This document shows, piece after piece, positions 17,007-25,431 of a DNA stretch of 54,901 nt. Below the pieces are notes generated by a model. That model was given only the letters and a program-made list of their open reading frames with translations, did no database searches and had not been told where the DNA came from. Source of the stretch: Chitinophagaceae bacterium. GTDB taxonomy: Bacteria; Bacteroidota; Bacteroidia; Chitinophagales; Chitinophagaceae. The number at the start of each line of letters is the position of its first letter. The first letter of the stretch is position 1. The stretch spans positions 1 through 54,901 of the forward strand of contig SCQT01000260.1 of assembly GCA_004322015.1 (NCBI GenBank), written 5' to 3'. Position numbers and translations under genes: made by a program.

Positions 17007-18758
17007 TCAATACCCCGGATTCTGCTTATATACCCCTGCTGCCCAATGTATCTGATTTTGCGGGATAGGCAGATATTCGTCTCTGCCTGCCGTAAAATGC
17101 GCTACGCCCGGCATCCAGTTATTGGGTCCTTGTCGTGTTTGTTCTATGGTGAAATAGGAATTCATCACACTATCGGCTATACCCCAGCGCACGATATCAA
17201 ACCACCGGTCTCCTTCTTCAGCAAATTCAAGCCGGTCTTCCCATTTCAGTGCATCCCAGGCAAACTGAGGCGTCCAGGTACAATTCACACCGTCCTGGTA
17301 TGGCGTTATATGGTAATTTAATGTGGGATCGCCATTCGCAAATACTAATAGCTTAGTGCTGTTGGCCGCCCTTTGCCGTACTTCATTGATCAGGGGCAAT
17401 GCCTGCTGATACTGACCTAATTGTATCAGGCACTCTGCTTTCCATAACAAAACCCTGTCGTACCGGATGGGGACCATATCCATGGCATTCCACATCCAGA
17501 AAAGATTGACTAAATAAGGGCTGCCTGCAGGTACATTTTCTTTGAGCGAATTAAAATAGGCATAATCGGCAGGTACCCTGGAGCCGCTGCTATCAAAGAG
17601 AATGTTTGTTTGGTATTTCCATGGAAGGCCCGGGATGGCCACTGTATGCCCAATACGGGGATCCCATGTATTACCGGCGAAATAAGCATCTTTATTCGTG
17701 ATATTCTCATCATTATAAGTATTAAAAAGAGGCAATCCATCTGCGCCGGTCCTGAAAGCATTGACCATCGTGTAGGAAGGCTTGTGAAAATCGCAACAAC
17801 TGAAATACGGAGGCCACCAGGGTGCATTCAATGGGGTACCACCATTCAGGTTGCCGTTGGGTGTCCCATCGTTGTAGGAATATTGCCAGGCCCAAATAGT
17901 TCCCGGATTATGATCAATATATTCAGGTAAAAAGTTGTGGCCAAATTCCGGAGTGAGGCTGTACTGTCCGCTGTTAATGACGTCATTCAGATAAGTCAGC
18001 GCTTCCTGCAGGGTGGCTTTGTTAATATTAACCACCTGGTTTTGCTCATTTTCTCCGTAAGACATCCACATCAGACATTCTGCAGCAAAAGCATCTGCGG
18101 CATATTTGCTGGGTCTTCCCAACTGTTCCTGTGTGCCGGGGAGCACATTGGCGGCAGCAACAAAATCCTGCAAAATATCATTCCAGATAAACAAATCATT
18201 TTTTGCAGTATCCGGGTGATTGGGAATTAATTTAATAGAATCAGCAGTTACATTTTCGGTAAAATACGGGATCCATTTATACCACTTTTTTAACTGAAGG
18301 AATTCCACACCGCGCAAGAACCGCATTTCCGCGATCTCTTCGTCTCTTTGAGGGTATTGTGCATCCGTAAGTTTTTCCAGTGCCCTGAGGGCTGCATTGC
18401 AACGTGATATACCTTCGTAAGATCCATACCACATTCCGTCGTTATTGCCTACGTTAGGGGTGACCAATGTAAACACTTCCCACTGATACCAGGGAGCCTG
18501 ATCAGATAAGCCTCCCCCTCCTTTATAAGCATCATCAGAACGGATGTCTGCCAGCCAGGGCATTAATTTTACTCCTAATGTCCATTCGTGCGGTACCCAG
18601 GCATAAGCGGCAATGACCAGCCCCTCTACCGTTTGGGGGGTGCTCACATCTGCAAGTGTTATCACGCCCTGCGGGGTTACATTCAGGAATTTCTTGCTGC
18701 AGGAGCCGAGCCATAGTAATGCTGCTCCCGCAATGATATATTTAGTTATCTTTTTCAT
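17007..18758 (-). CDS. susD: SusD/RagB-family glycan-binding lipoprotein
   Basis: A 583-aa outer-membrane lipoprotein (lipobox LGSC, Cys20) that caps the SusC transporter and binds glycan on the cell surface. TPR-like helices and typical SusD motifs are seen: FLNVTPQG at the N-terminus, YEGISRCNAALRAL, AEMRFLRGVEFLQLKKWY, YDRVLLWKAECLIQLGQYQQALPLINEVRQRA, LKWEDRLEFAEEGDRWFDIVRWG and the terminal YLPIPQNQI. The frame could start at a TTG two codons earlier, but ATG 18758 is the normal lipoprotein start. It lies 23 bp after SusC, forming the standard SusCD pair. Confidence 0.96.
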   Translation of the reverse strand: MKKITKYIIAGAALLWLGSCSKKFLNVTPQGVITLADVSTPQTVEGLVIAAYAWVPHEWTLGVKLMPWLADIRSDDAYKGGGGLSDQAPWYQWEVFTLVTPNVGNNDGMWYGSYEGISRCNAALRALEKLTDAQYPQRDEEIAEMRFLRGVEFLQLKKWYKWIPYFTENVTADSIKLIPNHPDTAKNDLFIWNDILQDFVAAANVLPGTQEQLGRPSKYAADAFAAECLMWMSYGENEQNQVVNINKATLQEALTYLNDVINSGQYSLTPEFGHNFLPEYIDHNPGTIWAWQYSYNDGTPNGNLNGGTPLNAPWWPPYFSCCDFHKPSYTMVNAFRTGADGLPLFNTYNDENITNKDAYFAGNTWDPRIGHTVAIPGLPWKYQTNILFDSSGSRVPADYAYFNSLKENVPAGSPYLVNLFWMWNAMDMVPIRYDRVLLWKAECLIQLGQYQQALPLINEVRQRAANSTKLLVFANGDPTLNYHITPYQDGVNCTWTPQFAWDALKWEDRLEFAEEGDRWFDIVRWGIADSVMNSYFTIEQTRQGPNNWMPGVAHFTAGRDEYLPIPQNQIHWAAGVYKQNPGY

Positions 18759-18781
18759 CTTCAAAAAATTTATAGGATTAT

Positions 18782-21700
18782 TTAGAAAGTTACGTCCACA
18801 CCGGTTTTACATATCAGCGGTACTACATAAGCATTATTATAAGAAGCATCCCCCGGGCCGATCTGGGTTTCAGGATCAGGTCCTACATAGGCATTGCTCC
18901 CCCACCATTTCTTCACAGTGATCAGGTTTTGTGCCATTATATAAATCCTGAATTTCTGTATATCCAGTTTGGAAATTAATTTGTGAGGCAATGAATAACC
19001 TATCTGGATATTCCTGAGCTTTAGATAATCTCCTGAGGCTAACAGATAAGTGGACATTCTCAATTCATTATTCGCATCTACCCAGGCCATAGCCGGAATA
19101 TTGGAATTTGGGTTGGAAAGCGACCAGGCATTCAATATCCTTACCGGGTGATTAAATCCATTCTGCACCCACACATTATATAAATCACTGTATGTTTTCC
19201 ATTCGTCATACACCGTATTGCCGGCTACACCCTGCCAGAACATATAAAAATCAAAGTTTTTCCAACTGGCGTTCAAGCTTATCCCGAAGGTTACCTTCGG
19301 ATCCCAACTGCCTATCCACGTTTGATCATAATTATAATCAATCGTATCGTCCGGCTTTCCCTCAGGTCCGGATAAATCCTTATATCTTATACGTCCAAGC
19401 CCTTTGCCAGGCTGGTAAGGCGAGTTATCCACTTCTTTCTGGGTTTTAAAAAGCCCATCAGCTATAAAGCCATACCAGGAATGAAGAGGATGTCCGTCAA
19501 TGTTATCACCTTTAAATGCGCTTCCTCCATACGCATATTTCACGTTAACCGGTAAATTGGTTACCCGGTTCTGATTGTGACTGATATTGCCGATGATGCC
19601 CCATTGAAATTCCTTATTAGGATTACTTTGATAACCGATTTCCAATTCTATTCCTTTGTCACTCATATCGGCCGCATTGACCCATTGATAACCACCTTCT
19701 CCGATAGTGCCTAAGTAAGGCGGACGAAATAACATACCGTTGGTGGCTTTACGATAATAATCAATAGTGCCTGTCAGCCTTTGGTTAAAAAAGCCGAAAT
19801 CAATTCCCACATCAGTTTGCTTAGATGTTTCCCATTTTAGATCAGGGTTTCCGGTGGAAAGCCTGTAAAATCCGGAAGGATTATTGCCTGTGGGATTCCC
19901 GGCGATGGCATAAGAAGTGGAATTATAATCTGCCGCATAGAGACTCTCTGTGGCTCCGGTCGGAATATTAGAATTTCCATTGACACCCCAGCTTGCTCTC
20001 AGTTTCAGACTTGAAACAGAGGGAACCGCCTGCATGAATTTTTCCTGACTGATGATCCAGCCGGCTGATAGAGAAGGGAAAAGTCCGAACTGGTTGTTGA
20101 TTCCAAACTTGGATGACCCATCATAACGGAGTGAGCCGGATAACAAATATTTGGAATCATACACGTAATTCACTTTACCAAAGTAGGAAAGGAAGGTATA
20201 TTTATCCCCGCTTCCGCCTACACTTGTATTCCCTGTAGCTGTGCTCAGGTAGGCATAATTATAATTCTGGAACTGAATTTCCTGGCGGTTACCATCCATA
20301 TTTTCTGTTAAATATTGACTGGCTTCTGTACCTATCAAGGCATCTATTTCGCTTTTTCCTTTACTTAGCTTATAATCCAAGGTGTTGGTCCAGTCTTCGT
20401 TGGCTTCCCACCAGTACCATTGATCAACGCTGCTGATGGTACCTACTTTACCCCCTCCTTCCCTAAAGGTGAATCCTATATTACGGTGGTAACCTTCCGT
20501 ATATATAAGGCCCAACTGGGTATGGAAAGTAAAATGCTTCAGGAAGTAAACATTGGCATGTACGTCGCCAATAATTTTATTATATTTATTGCGGTTATCT
20601 TTATTCAGTGTAAGATCCCTTACCGGGTTCCAGTAATCATCCATGCCTAATCCTACGGCAGTTCCACCCCATCCGCCGTTCTTCGTATAAACCGGTATAA
20701 TGGAAGGTTCTACCATCGCCTGGTGTATATCCCCATTATAGGGTTCGGTGCCGATGTTCATACGGGATACTTCTAAATCTTCCCCGATATTAAAATGATC
20801 ATTGATCAATTTATAATTGGTATTAAGCCTGGCTGTATATCTTTTATATCCTGTGTAGATAATAAAACCGTTATTCTCGAAATAATCCAGTGAAAAAAGC
20901 GTGGAGGATTTATCAGTTCCACCCGAAACAGTGATCTGATGGTCCATTTGAAGTCCGGGTTTGCTGATGGCTTTCAGCCAATCGGTATTGGCAGAAAACA
21001 TGGTATCGTTAAATTGCTTAATGGGAGTAACCTGATCCAGCACCGGAATGCCCTGTCCATTTTTGTGCCATAGAAAAGTGTATATTCTTGTTGCCTGGTT
21101 GGGATCCAGCCCGCTATTGACGGCTGCCTGCCACAATGCCTGGCCATATTGCTGCGTATTCAGCAGCTTAGGCTTGTTCATCCAGTCAGAAAATCCTACC
21201 GTACCGTTGTAAGTAACAGTCAATTTTCCCGGGACACCATGCTTGGTTTGGATAAGGATAACCCCGCCAGCGCCCTGTGCGCCGTATATGCTGGCGGAAT
21301 AGGCATCTTTCAATACCTGTATGGAGGCGATATTGTTGGCGTTAATATCCCTCAAATTTAACCCGGGCGCAGGAGTACCATCAATCACAATCAAAGGGGG
21401 AGCTCCGTTTACTGAAGTTAAACCCCGTATTTGCACACCGGTGGCATTTCCGGCCGGATCGCCGTCCGCTGTAATATACATTCCTGGTACTTTTCCCTGC
21501 ATGGCGGTCAGCACATTGGTTGCACCATGAGTTTTTGCAATTTCGGCGGAGCTGACTACGGACACAGCGCCAGTCAGGTCGGCTTTTTTCTGAGTCATGT
21601 AACCGGTTACTACCAGTTCATTCAGGCTTTTTGACGATAGCGCCAGTTGAACATTCACAGTGGTGCGCCCATTTATGGGCACCGTTCTCTCCTCGTACCC

Positions 21701-21988
21701 GATATAGGAAAATACTAGGGTATCATTTCCATCCGGGACAGACAACCGGAACTGTCCTCTGCTATCGGTGGTCGTCCCGATGGTAGGAGCCCCTTTTACT
21801 ACTACGTTTACTCCGGGCAATAGCGAACCATCGTCGGCAGAACTTACTTTCCCGCTTACCTCTGTCTGGCAGGGAAAGGATAAAGATGCTGAAGCCCTTA
21901 AGCGGGGGGAGGTGCCAATGATCAGCAATAATCCGGCTAAACTGTAAAATGATAGCATCTGAACGATGAGCACAGTTTTCTTTTTCAT
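18782..21988 (-). CDS. susC: SusC/RagA-family TonB-dependent outer-membrane transporter
   Basis: A 1068-aa TonB-dependent receptor that imports glycan fragments with SusD. In order: signal peptide (1-33), a carboxypeptidase-D-regulatory-like domain (about 43-128, VSGKVSSADDGSLLPGVNVVVKG), the LNELVVTGY segment, a plug domain (about 135-250, VLTAMQGKVPGMYI, IQVLKDAYSASIYGAQGAGGVILI) and a long beta-barrel ending in VTF with the usual aromatic C-terminus. Length is normal. It is first in the minus-strand PUL transcript, preceded by a TAACTTTG promoter box and divergent from the AraC-family regulator. Confidence 0.97.
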   Translation of the reverse strand: MKKKTVLIVQMLSFYSLAGLLLIIGTSPRLRASASLSFPCQTEVSGKVSSADDGSLLPGVNVVVKGAPTIGTTTDSRGQFRLSVPDGNDTLVFSYIGYEERTVPINGRTTVNVQLALSSKSLNELVVTGYMTQKKADLTGAVSVVSSAEIAKTHGATNVLTAMQGKVPGMYITADGDPAGNATGVQIRGLTSVNGAPPLIVIDGTPAPGLNLRDINANNIASIQVLKDAYSASIYGAQGAGGVILIQTKHGVPGKLTVTYNGTVGFSDWMNKPKLLNTQQYGQALWQAAVNSGLDPNQATRIYTFLWHKNGQGIPVLDQVTPIKQFNDTMFSANTDWLKAISKPGLQMDHQITVSGGTDKSSTLFSLDYFENNGFIIYTGYKRYTARLNTNYKLINDHFNIGEDLEVSRMNIGTEPYNGDIHQAMVEPSIIPVYTKNGGWGGTAVGLGMDDYWNPVRDLTLNKDNRNKYNKIIGDVHANVYFLKHFTFHTQLGLIYTEGYHRNIGFTFREGGGKVGTISSVDQWYWWEANEDWTNTLDYKLSKGKSEIDALIGTEASQYLTENMDGNRQEIQFQNYNYAYLSTATGNTSVGGSGDKYTFLSYFGKVNYVYDSKYLLSGSLRYDGSSKFGINNQFGLFPSLSAGWIISQEKFMQAVPSVSSLKLRASWGVNGNSNIPTGATESLYAADYNSTSYAIAGNPTGNNPSGFYRLSTGNPDLKWETSKQTDVGIDFGFFNQRLTGTIDYYRKATNGMLFRPPYLGTIGEGGYQWVNAADMSDKGIELEIGYQSNPNKEFQWGIIGNISHNQNRVTNLPVNVKYAYGGSAFKGDNIDGHPLHSWYGFIADGLFKTQKEVDNSPYQPGKGLGRIRYKDLSGPEGKPDDTIDYNYDQTWIGSWDPKVTFGISLNASWKNFDFYMFWQGVAGNTVYDEWKTYSDLYNVWVQNGFNHPVRILNAWSLSNPNSNIPAMAWVDANNELRMSTYLLASGDYLKLRNIQIGYSLPHKLISKLDIQKFRIYIMAQNLITVKKWWGSNAYVGPDPETQIGPGDASYNNAYVVPLICKTGVDVTF

Positions 21989-22081
21989 ATAGATTTGTTT
22001 TTAAGGATGCCGTGAATTTCTAAGGAGGATAACTTTGGAAAGGGGAAATTATGAGATGTAACTCTTAAGGGAATTCATATA

Positions 22082-22089
22082 CAAAGTTA
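22082..22089 (-). promoter_or_regulatory. -7 promoter element of susC (PUL promoter)
   Basis: On the minus strand, TAACTTTG matches TAnnTTTG and ends 93 nt upstream of the susC ATG. No good -33 TTG is seen at 17-23 nt; weak promoters lacking a -33 match are common at activator-dependent genes. The inverted repeat 22089-22108 abuts this box. Confidence 0.5.
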
Positions 22090-22108
22090 AAGGCGCTAAA
22101 AAGCCTTT
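22089..22108. promoter_or_regulatory. Inverted repeat in the susC promoter, candidate operator
   Basis: AAAGGC (22089-22094), an 8-nt spacer, then GCCTTT (22103-22108): a perfect 6-bp palindrome lying between the -7 box of susC and its expected -33 position. A regulator bound here would affect susC transcription. Which protein binds, if any, is unknown. Confidence 0.4.
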
Positions 22109-22153
22109 GCTTCCATTTTGTAGGCAACTTCTGATACAATATTGGCAATAACA

Positions 22154-22185
22154 TTTGGTTGCTTAGGAGCAAATCTTTATCTTTA
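22154..22185 (+). promoter_or_regulatory. Promoter of the AraC-family regulator gene
   Basis: TTTG at 22154-22157, exactly 20 nt, then TATCTTTA at 22178-22185: a near-perfect Bacteroidota promoter. The -7 box ends 21 nt before the ATG at 22207. Confidence 0.7.
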
Positions 22186-22206
22186 TAAATTCAAAATATC
22201 TGTCCT

Positions 22207-23088
22207 ATGAAACCAATCTTACGAAAAATTGATACCGGGTATAATTATTCTTTCAGCGTTCGGGAAGACGTGGGTCCATACTTATATAATCATTGGCATT
22301 TTCATCCCGAGGTAGAACTTACTCTCATCAGGAGAGGTGCCGGTATGCGTTTGGTCGGGGACAGCATGGAGCCTTTTTCTGATGGCGACCTGATATTATT
22401 GGGAAGCAACCTGCCTCATTTATGGAGAAGCGATCCTGAATATTTTAAAGATAAAGGAGATCTGCATGTGGAAGCCGTTGCCATCCATTTTATGGAGAAT
22501 TTTTGGGGAGATACCTTTCTGGATATGCCGGAAATTCAGCCTATAAAAGAATTGTTGCAGCGGGCTAAAAGAGGGATCCAAATGACAGGAAAAATCAAAA
22601 GCAAAATGACCGCCATGATGGAGCGCATGCTGGATGCCGAAAGCGCTGAGCGGATCACTTTACTTTTAAGCATGCTGCAGCTACTCTCCGGATCCAATGA
22701 ATACCAGTTACTTTCCAGCGCAGGATTTTCCAAAACCTATAACCGGGGATATACAGACAATATTAACCACATCTATAATTATACCTTAGAGCATTTTCAT
22801 GAAAAAATCTGCATCCGTGAGCTGGCCGCGATCGCTAATGTAAGTCCGCACTCATTTTGCCGGTATTTCAAATCCCATACCATGAAGAGATATTGGCAAT
22901 TCCTTTTGGAAGTCCGGATCGGATATGCGTGCAAGTTATTACTTGAAAATAAAATGAGTATATCACAAATATGTTATTCCTGCGGATTCAATAATCTTTC
23001 CAATTTTAACCGGCAGTTTAAAGAGATAACCGGTATGACGCCCTCAGGATATTTGAGGGAACATTCTAAAATGACCGTTATTGCGTGA
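22207..23088 (+). CDS. AraC-family transcriptional regulator of the PUL
   Basis: A 293-aa cytoplasmic regulator. The N-terminal part is a cupin-type sensing domain (NHWHFHPEVELTLIRRGAG near 28-46, then DGDLILLGSNLPH). The C-terminal ~100 residues carry two AraC helix-turn-helix motifs (IRELAAIANVSPHSFCRYFKS and ISQICYSCGFNNLSNFNRQFKE, ending GMTPSGYLRE). It is divergent from susC with 218 bp between start codons, so it most likely controls the PUL in response to an imported sugar. Many PULs use hybrid two-component or ECF regulators; a cupin-AraC protein suggests sensing a cytoplasmic mono- or disaccharide. Confidence 0.92.
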   Translation: MKPILRKIDTGYNYSFSVREDVGPYLYNHWHFHPEVELTLIRRGAGMRLVGDSMEPFSDGDLILLGSNLPHLWRSDPEYFKDKGDLHVEAVAIHFMENFWGDTFLDMPEIQPIKELLQRAKRGIQMTGKIKSKMTAMMERMLDAESAERITLLLSMLQLLSGSNEYQLLSSAGFSKTYNRGYTDNINHIYNYTLEHFHEKICIRELAAIANVSPHSFCRYFKSHTMKRYWQFLLEVRIGYACKLLLENKMSISQICYSCGFNNLSNFNRQFKEITGMTPSGYLREHSKMTVIA

Positions 23089-23174
23089 TCATGATATCCC
23101 ATCAGGATGATCTTGATGTCGGGAAGATAAATTCAGGCAAACTTTGACTTTGCAAATAAAATGGAAATAAAGCA

Positions 23175-24353
23175 TTAACTATGTTTCTTCTTCTCCCAAT
23201 CCTCCAATTGTTTCACCCGTGCTTTCACATATTCCCAGATTGGCTTTTGCATCGGCTTCGGCTTATTGCCTGTGTCTTTTAAATATTGCAGGTAAGATCG
23301 CAAGGCTTCCATGGGCTTTTTGAGTTTAATGTCATACATCAGCGCCTTACTGTATAAAAGTATGGGATCATGAAAAATATAATACGCGGTATCATATTGG
23401 CCGAAGGCTTGGCGGTATTGCTTTAAAATGCCGTAAATATCTGCCTTGGCAGAAAAATAATCAATGGCTTCCTTATTCAGCGCCTTGCCGATACATTCAT
23501 CCAGGGTAGCCAGACTTTCTGAATATTTTTTCTGTTCTTTGAATGCCATGGCTTCCAAAAAAAGGACCGGCAGGGTCTGGTATTGATGCACGATCAGGAA
23601 ATCACATGTCGCCACGCAGGAATCATACTGTTTTAAATAATAATACCCGATCCCGCCGTATAAATATGAATTCAGGTCAATGACGTTCATCCGTTTCATT
23701 CTTTCCATTAAAGGGAAAATGGCCGGATATTTTTCCTGCAGATAGGCCGATTTTATTTTTTCTTCTATTAATCCGGCATTCAGAGAATCCCTTTGCAATG
23801 CTATATCGAGGATACTGTCTGAACGGATAAACATTTTCTGCCCCAGCCAGTAGTCTGCCAGCGAAGCTACCACCTGCGGGTCATCGGGATTGGCAAAATA
23901 AGCCAGCCGGTAGTAATAAGCTGCTGCGGGATTATTAGATACCTGTGCCCAGGTATAGGCCGTTTCTTTATAATAAGCTGCCACGCGGGGTTTCATGTCC
24001 ACTAAACGGCAGAAATAATGCAAGGCAAGCGGATAATTGCTTTCTTTCAGATTGATATTTCCCAGATAATTACAGGCTGTGCTATTAGTTGAATCTTTGG
24101 TCCATAATCTTAAATAGCATTGTTCGGCTTTGGCAAGCTGATTACTCATGAAATAGGTATATCCCAGCAAGGAGAGGTTTTGTACATTATCAGAATCTGC
24201 CTGTACGATCGGTTGCAGATAAGCTGCGGCCTTGGCAAATTCCTGGTTCTCAAAATATTGCATCAGCACATTCTTATCCGGGCTGAGAGCAGCCTGAGCG
24301 AAAGAGAAACTGCAGGGAAACAAAAGTACGGCTAATACGATGAATTGTTTCAT
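23175..24353 (-). CDS. Exported tetratricopeptide-repeat protein
   Basis: A 392-aa protein with a Sec signal peptide (MKQFIVLAVLLF to SFAQ, residues 1-20). Multiple TPR-like helix pairs run along the whole mature chain, for example SLLGYTYFMSNQLAKAEQCYLRL, NYLGNINLKESNYPLALHYFCRL and ALMYDIKLKKPMEALRSYLQYL. TPR arrays mediate protein-protein contacts, here in the periplasm. No catalytic domain is visible. It is convergent with the AraC gene (86 bp apart), so it is not part of the PUL transcript. The specific partner is unknown. Confidence 0.8.
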   Translation of the reverse strand: MKQFIVLAVLLFPCSFSFAQAALSPDKNVLMQYFENQEFAKAAAYLQPIVQADSDNVQNLSLLGYTYFMSNQLAKAEQCYLRLWTKDSTNSTACNYLGNINLKESNYPLALHYFCRLVDMKPRVAAYYKETAYTWAQVSNNPAAAYYYRLAYFANPDDPQVVASLADYWLGQKMFIRSDSILDIALQRDSLNAGLIEEKIKSAYLQEKYPAIFPLMERMKRMNVIDLNSYLYGGIGYYYLKQYDSCVATCDFLIVHQYQTLPVLFLEAMAFKEQKKYSESLATLDECIGKALNKEAIDYFSAKADIYGILKQYRQAFGQYDTAYYIFHDPILLYSKALMYDIKLKKPMEALRSYLQYLKDTGNKPKPMQKPIWEYVKARVKQLEDWEKKKHS

Positions 24354-24463
24354 TCTGCAAATAAACTAAATAAGTAGTAAAATTAGAAATTTAGTTTTTC
24401 GGGGTATTCCCACAGGGATGATACTATGCGAGGCAATGGAAATGCTAAAAAGATGATTTAATC

Positions 24464-25042
24464 TCAAAATCGAAAGTCGCTCAATAAGTTATTGCGTAAT
24501 TGTGAGAAGCTTGTAGCCACCCGTGCATTAAATTTCCCGTTTATAGTGACCGTTTTGTTATTTTCAGCAGTCACCGTGGTATTAAAAGTACCGGTGATGA
24601 CATGATTGACGGTATCCAGTTGCGAAATAGTGATAGAACCTGCAGCTCCCTGCGTGAACGGCGTTCCATAAAAAGTGGAAGTATCCCTTATATTCCCTTT
24701 GTAAAGTATGACGGCGGTGACGGTCGAATCTGCGAAAGAAGATGCGTTGTTAATAGGGATCGGGTTCTTCCAGGCAATCTGATCATTAACAGCTATCAAT
24801 AGCTCACTGGTGTCTTGTCCGAGTATCCTGATCCCCGCTATTCCTATTTCTGCTTGAGCAGAATCTACAGCTTCCACATCGGTTGTCTGCCAGGAAGCTC
24901 CGTTCATATCGGCATTCAGATAATATTTTCCCTGCGTAGATGGTTTTGGATTATTGTTCTTTGAACAACTTTGTGATGCGAAAACTACTGCAGCAAGCAT
25001 AAAAATGATCAAGGCTGACTGAAAAATCTTAATTGATTGCAT
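24464..25042 (-). CDS. Lipoprotein, DUF6252-like
   Basis: A 192-aa lipoprotein (ASQSCSK lipobox near residue 26). The mature protein shows a pattern common in small Bacteroidota lipoproteins annotated DUF6252: an early strand with MNGASWQTTD, a central GSITISQLDTVNHVITGTFNTTV and a closing NGKFNARV, suggesting a small beta-sandwich. The family name is assigned by eye and function is unknown. It stands alone, divergent from the small ORF and carB to its right. Confidence 0.65.
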   Translation of the reverse strand: MQSIKIFQSALIIFMLAAVVFASQSCSKNNNPKPSTQGKYYLNADMNGASWQTTDVEAVDSAQAEIGIAGIRILGQDTSELLIAVNDQIAWKNPIPINNASSFADSTVTAVILYKGNIRDTSTFYGTPFTQGAAGSITISQLDTVNHVITGTFNTTVTAENNKTVTINGKFNARVATSFSQLRNNLLSDFRF

Positions 25043-25146
25043 ATTAATTAGGATTAAAGTATGATTAAAGGGATAATTTTATTACACAAATAAACTAATA
25101 TTCTGGTAATAAAACAAGCTTTTGAAAAATATTTGAATTATTAACG

Positions 25147-25338
25147 ATGGCAACGGAATGCCATAAAGAATGTCCTCAACCCAAAGTCGTATATCAATTT
25201 TCTGAAATGCTCAGACTAACGCCGTACAAAAAGATTTATTCTATCGAGCCGCGTGGTGTTCTTTTCGGCTGCCCCAATAAAATTTATTTTCCCTATTCCA
25301 TTGAACACAAGGAAATTTTTGTTTTCAGGGTGGAATAA
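25147..25338 (+). CDS. Possible small protein (63 aa)
   Basis: An ATG-initiated 63-codon frame between the 24464 lipoprotein gene and carB. It encodes a Cys-containing peptide (ECHKECPQP near the start, FGCPNKIYF later) without a signal peptide or membrane helix. Composition looks protein-like and it ends before the carB promoter. I know no homologue, and there is no convincing promoter box directly upstream. It may be chance. Confidence 0.3.
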   Translation: MATECHKECPQPKVVYQFSEMLRLTPYKKIYSIEPRGVLFGCPNKIYFPYSIEHKEIFVFRVE

Positions 25339-25363
25339 TGTTTCAAAAAAGCATTTTTCGTCT

Positions 25364-25371
25364 TACCTTTG
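25364..25371 (+). promoter_or_regulatory. -7 promoter element of carB
   Basis: TACCTTTG matches TAnnTTTG and ends 60 nt upstream of the carB ATG at 25432, leaving a 5' leader of about 55 nt. Confidence 0.55.
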
Positions 25372-25431
25372 CCCGATTTTATTTTCCGCAGTCAGGTGGA
25401 AATCATTCTCTAACTTTCTTTGATATAAAAA

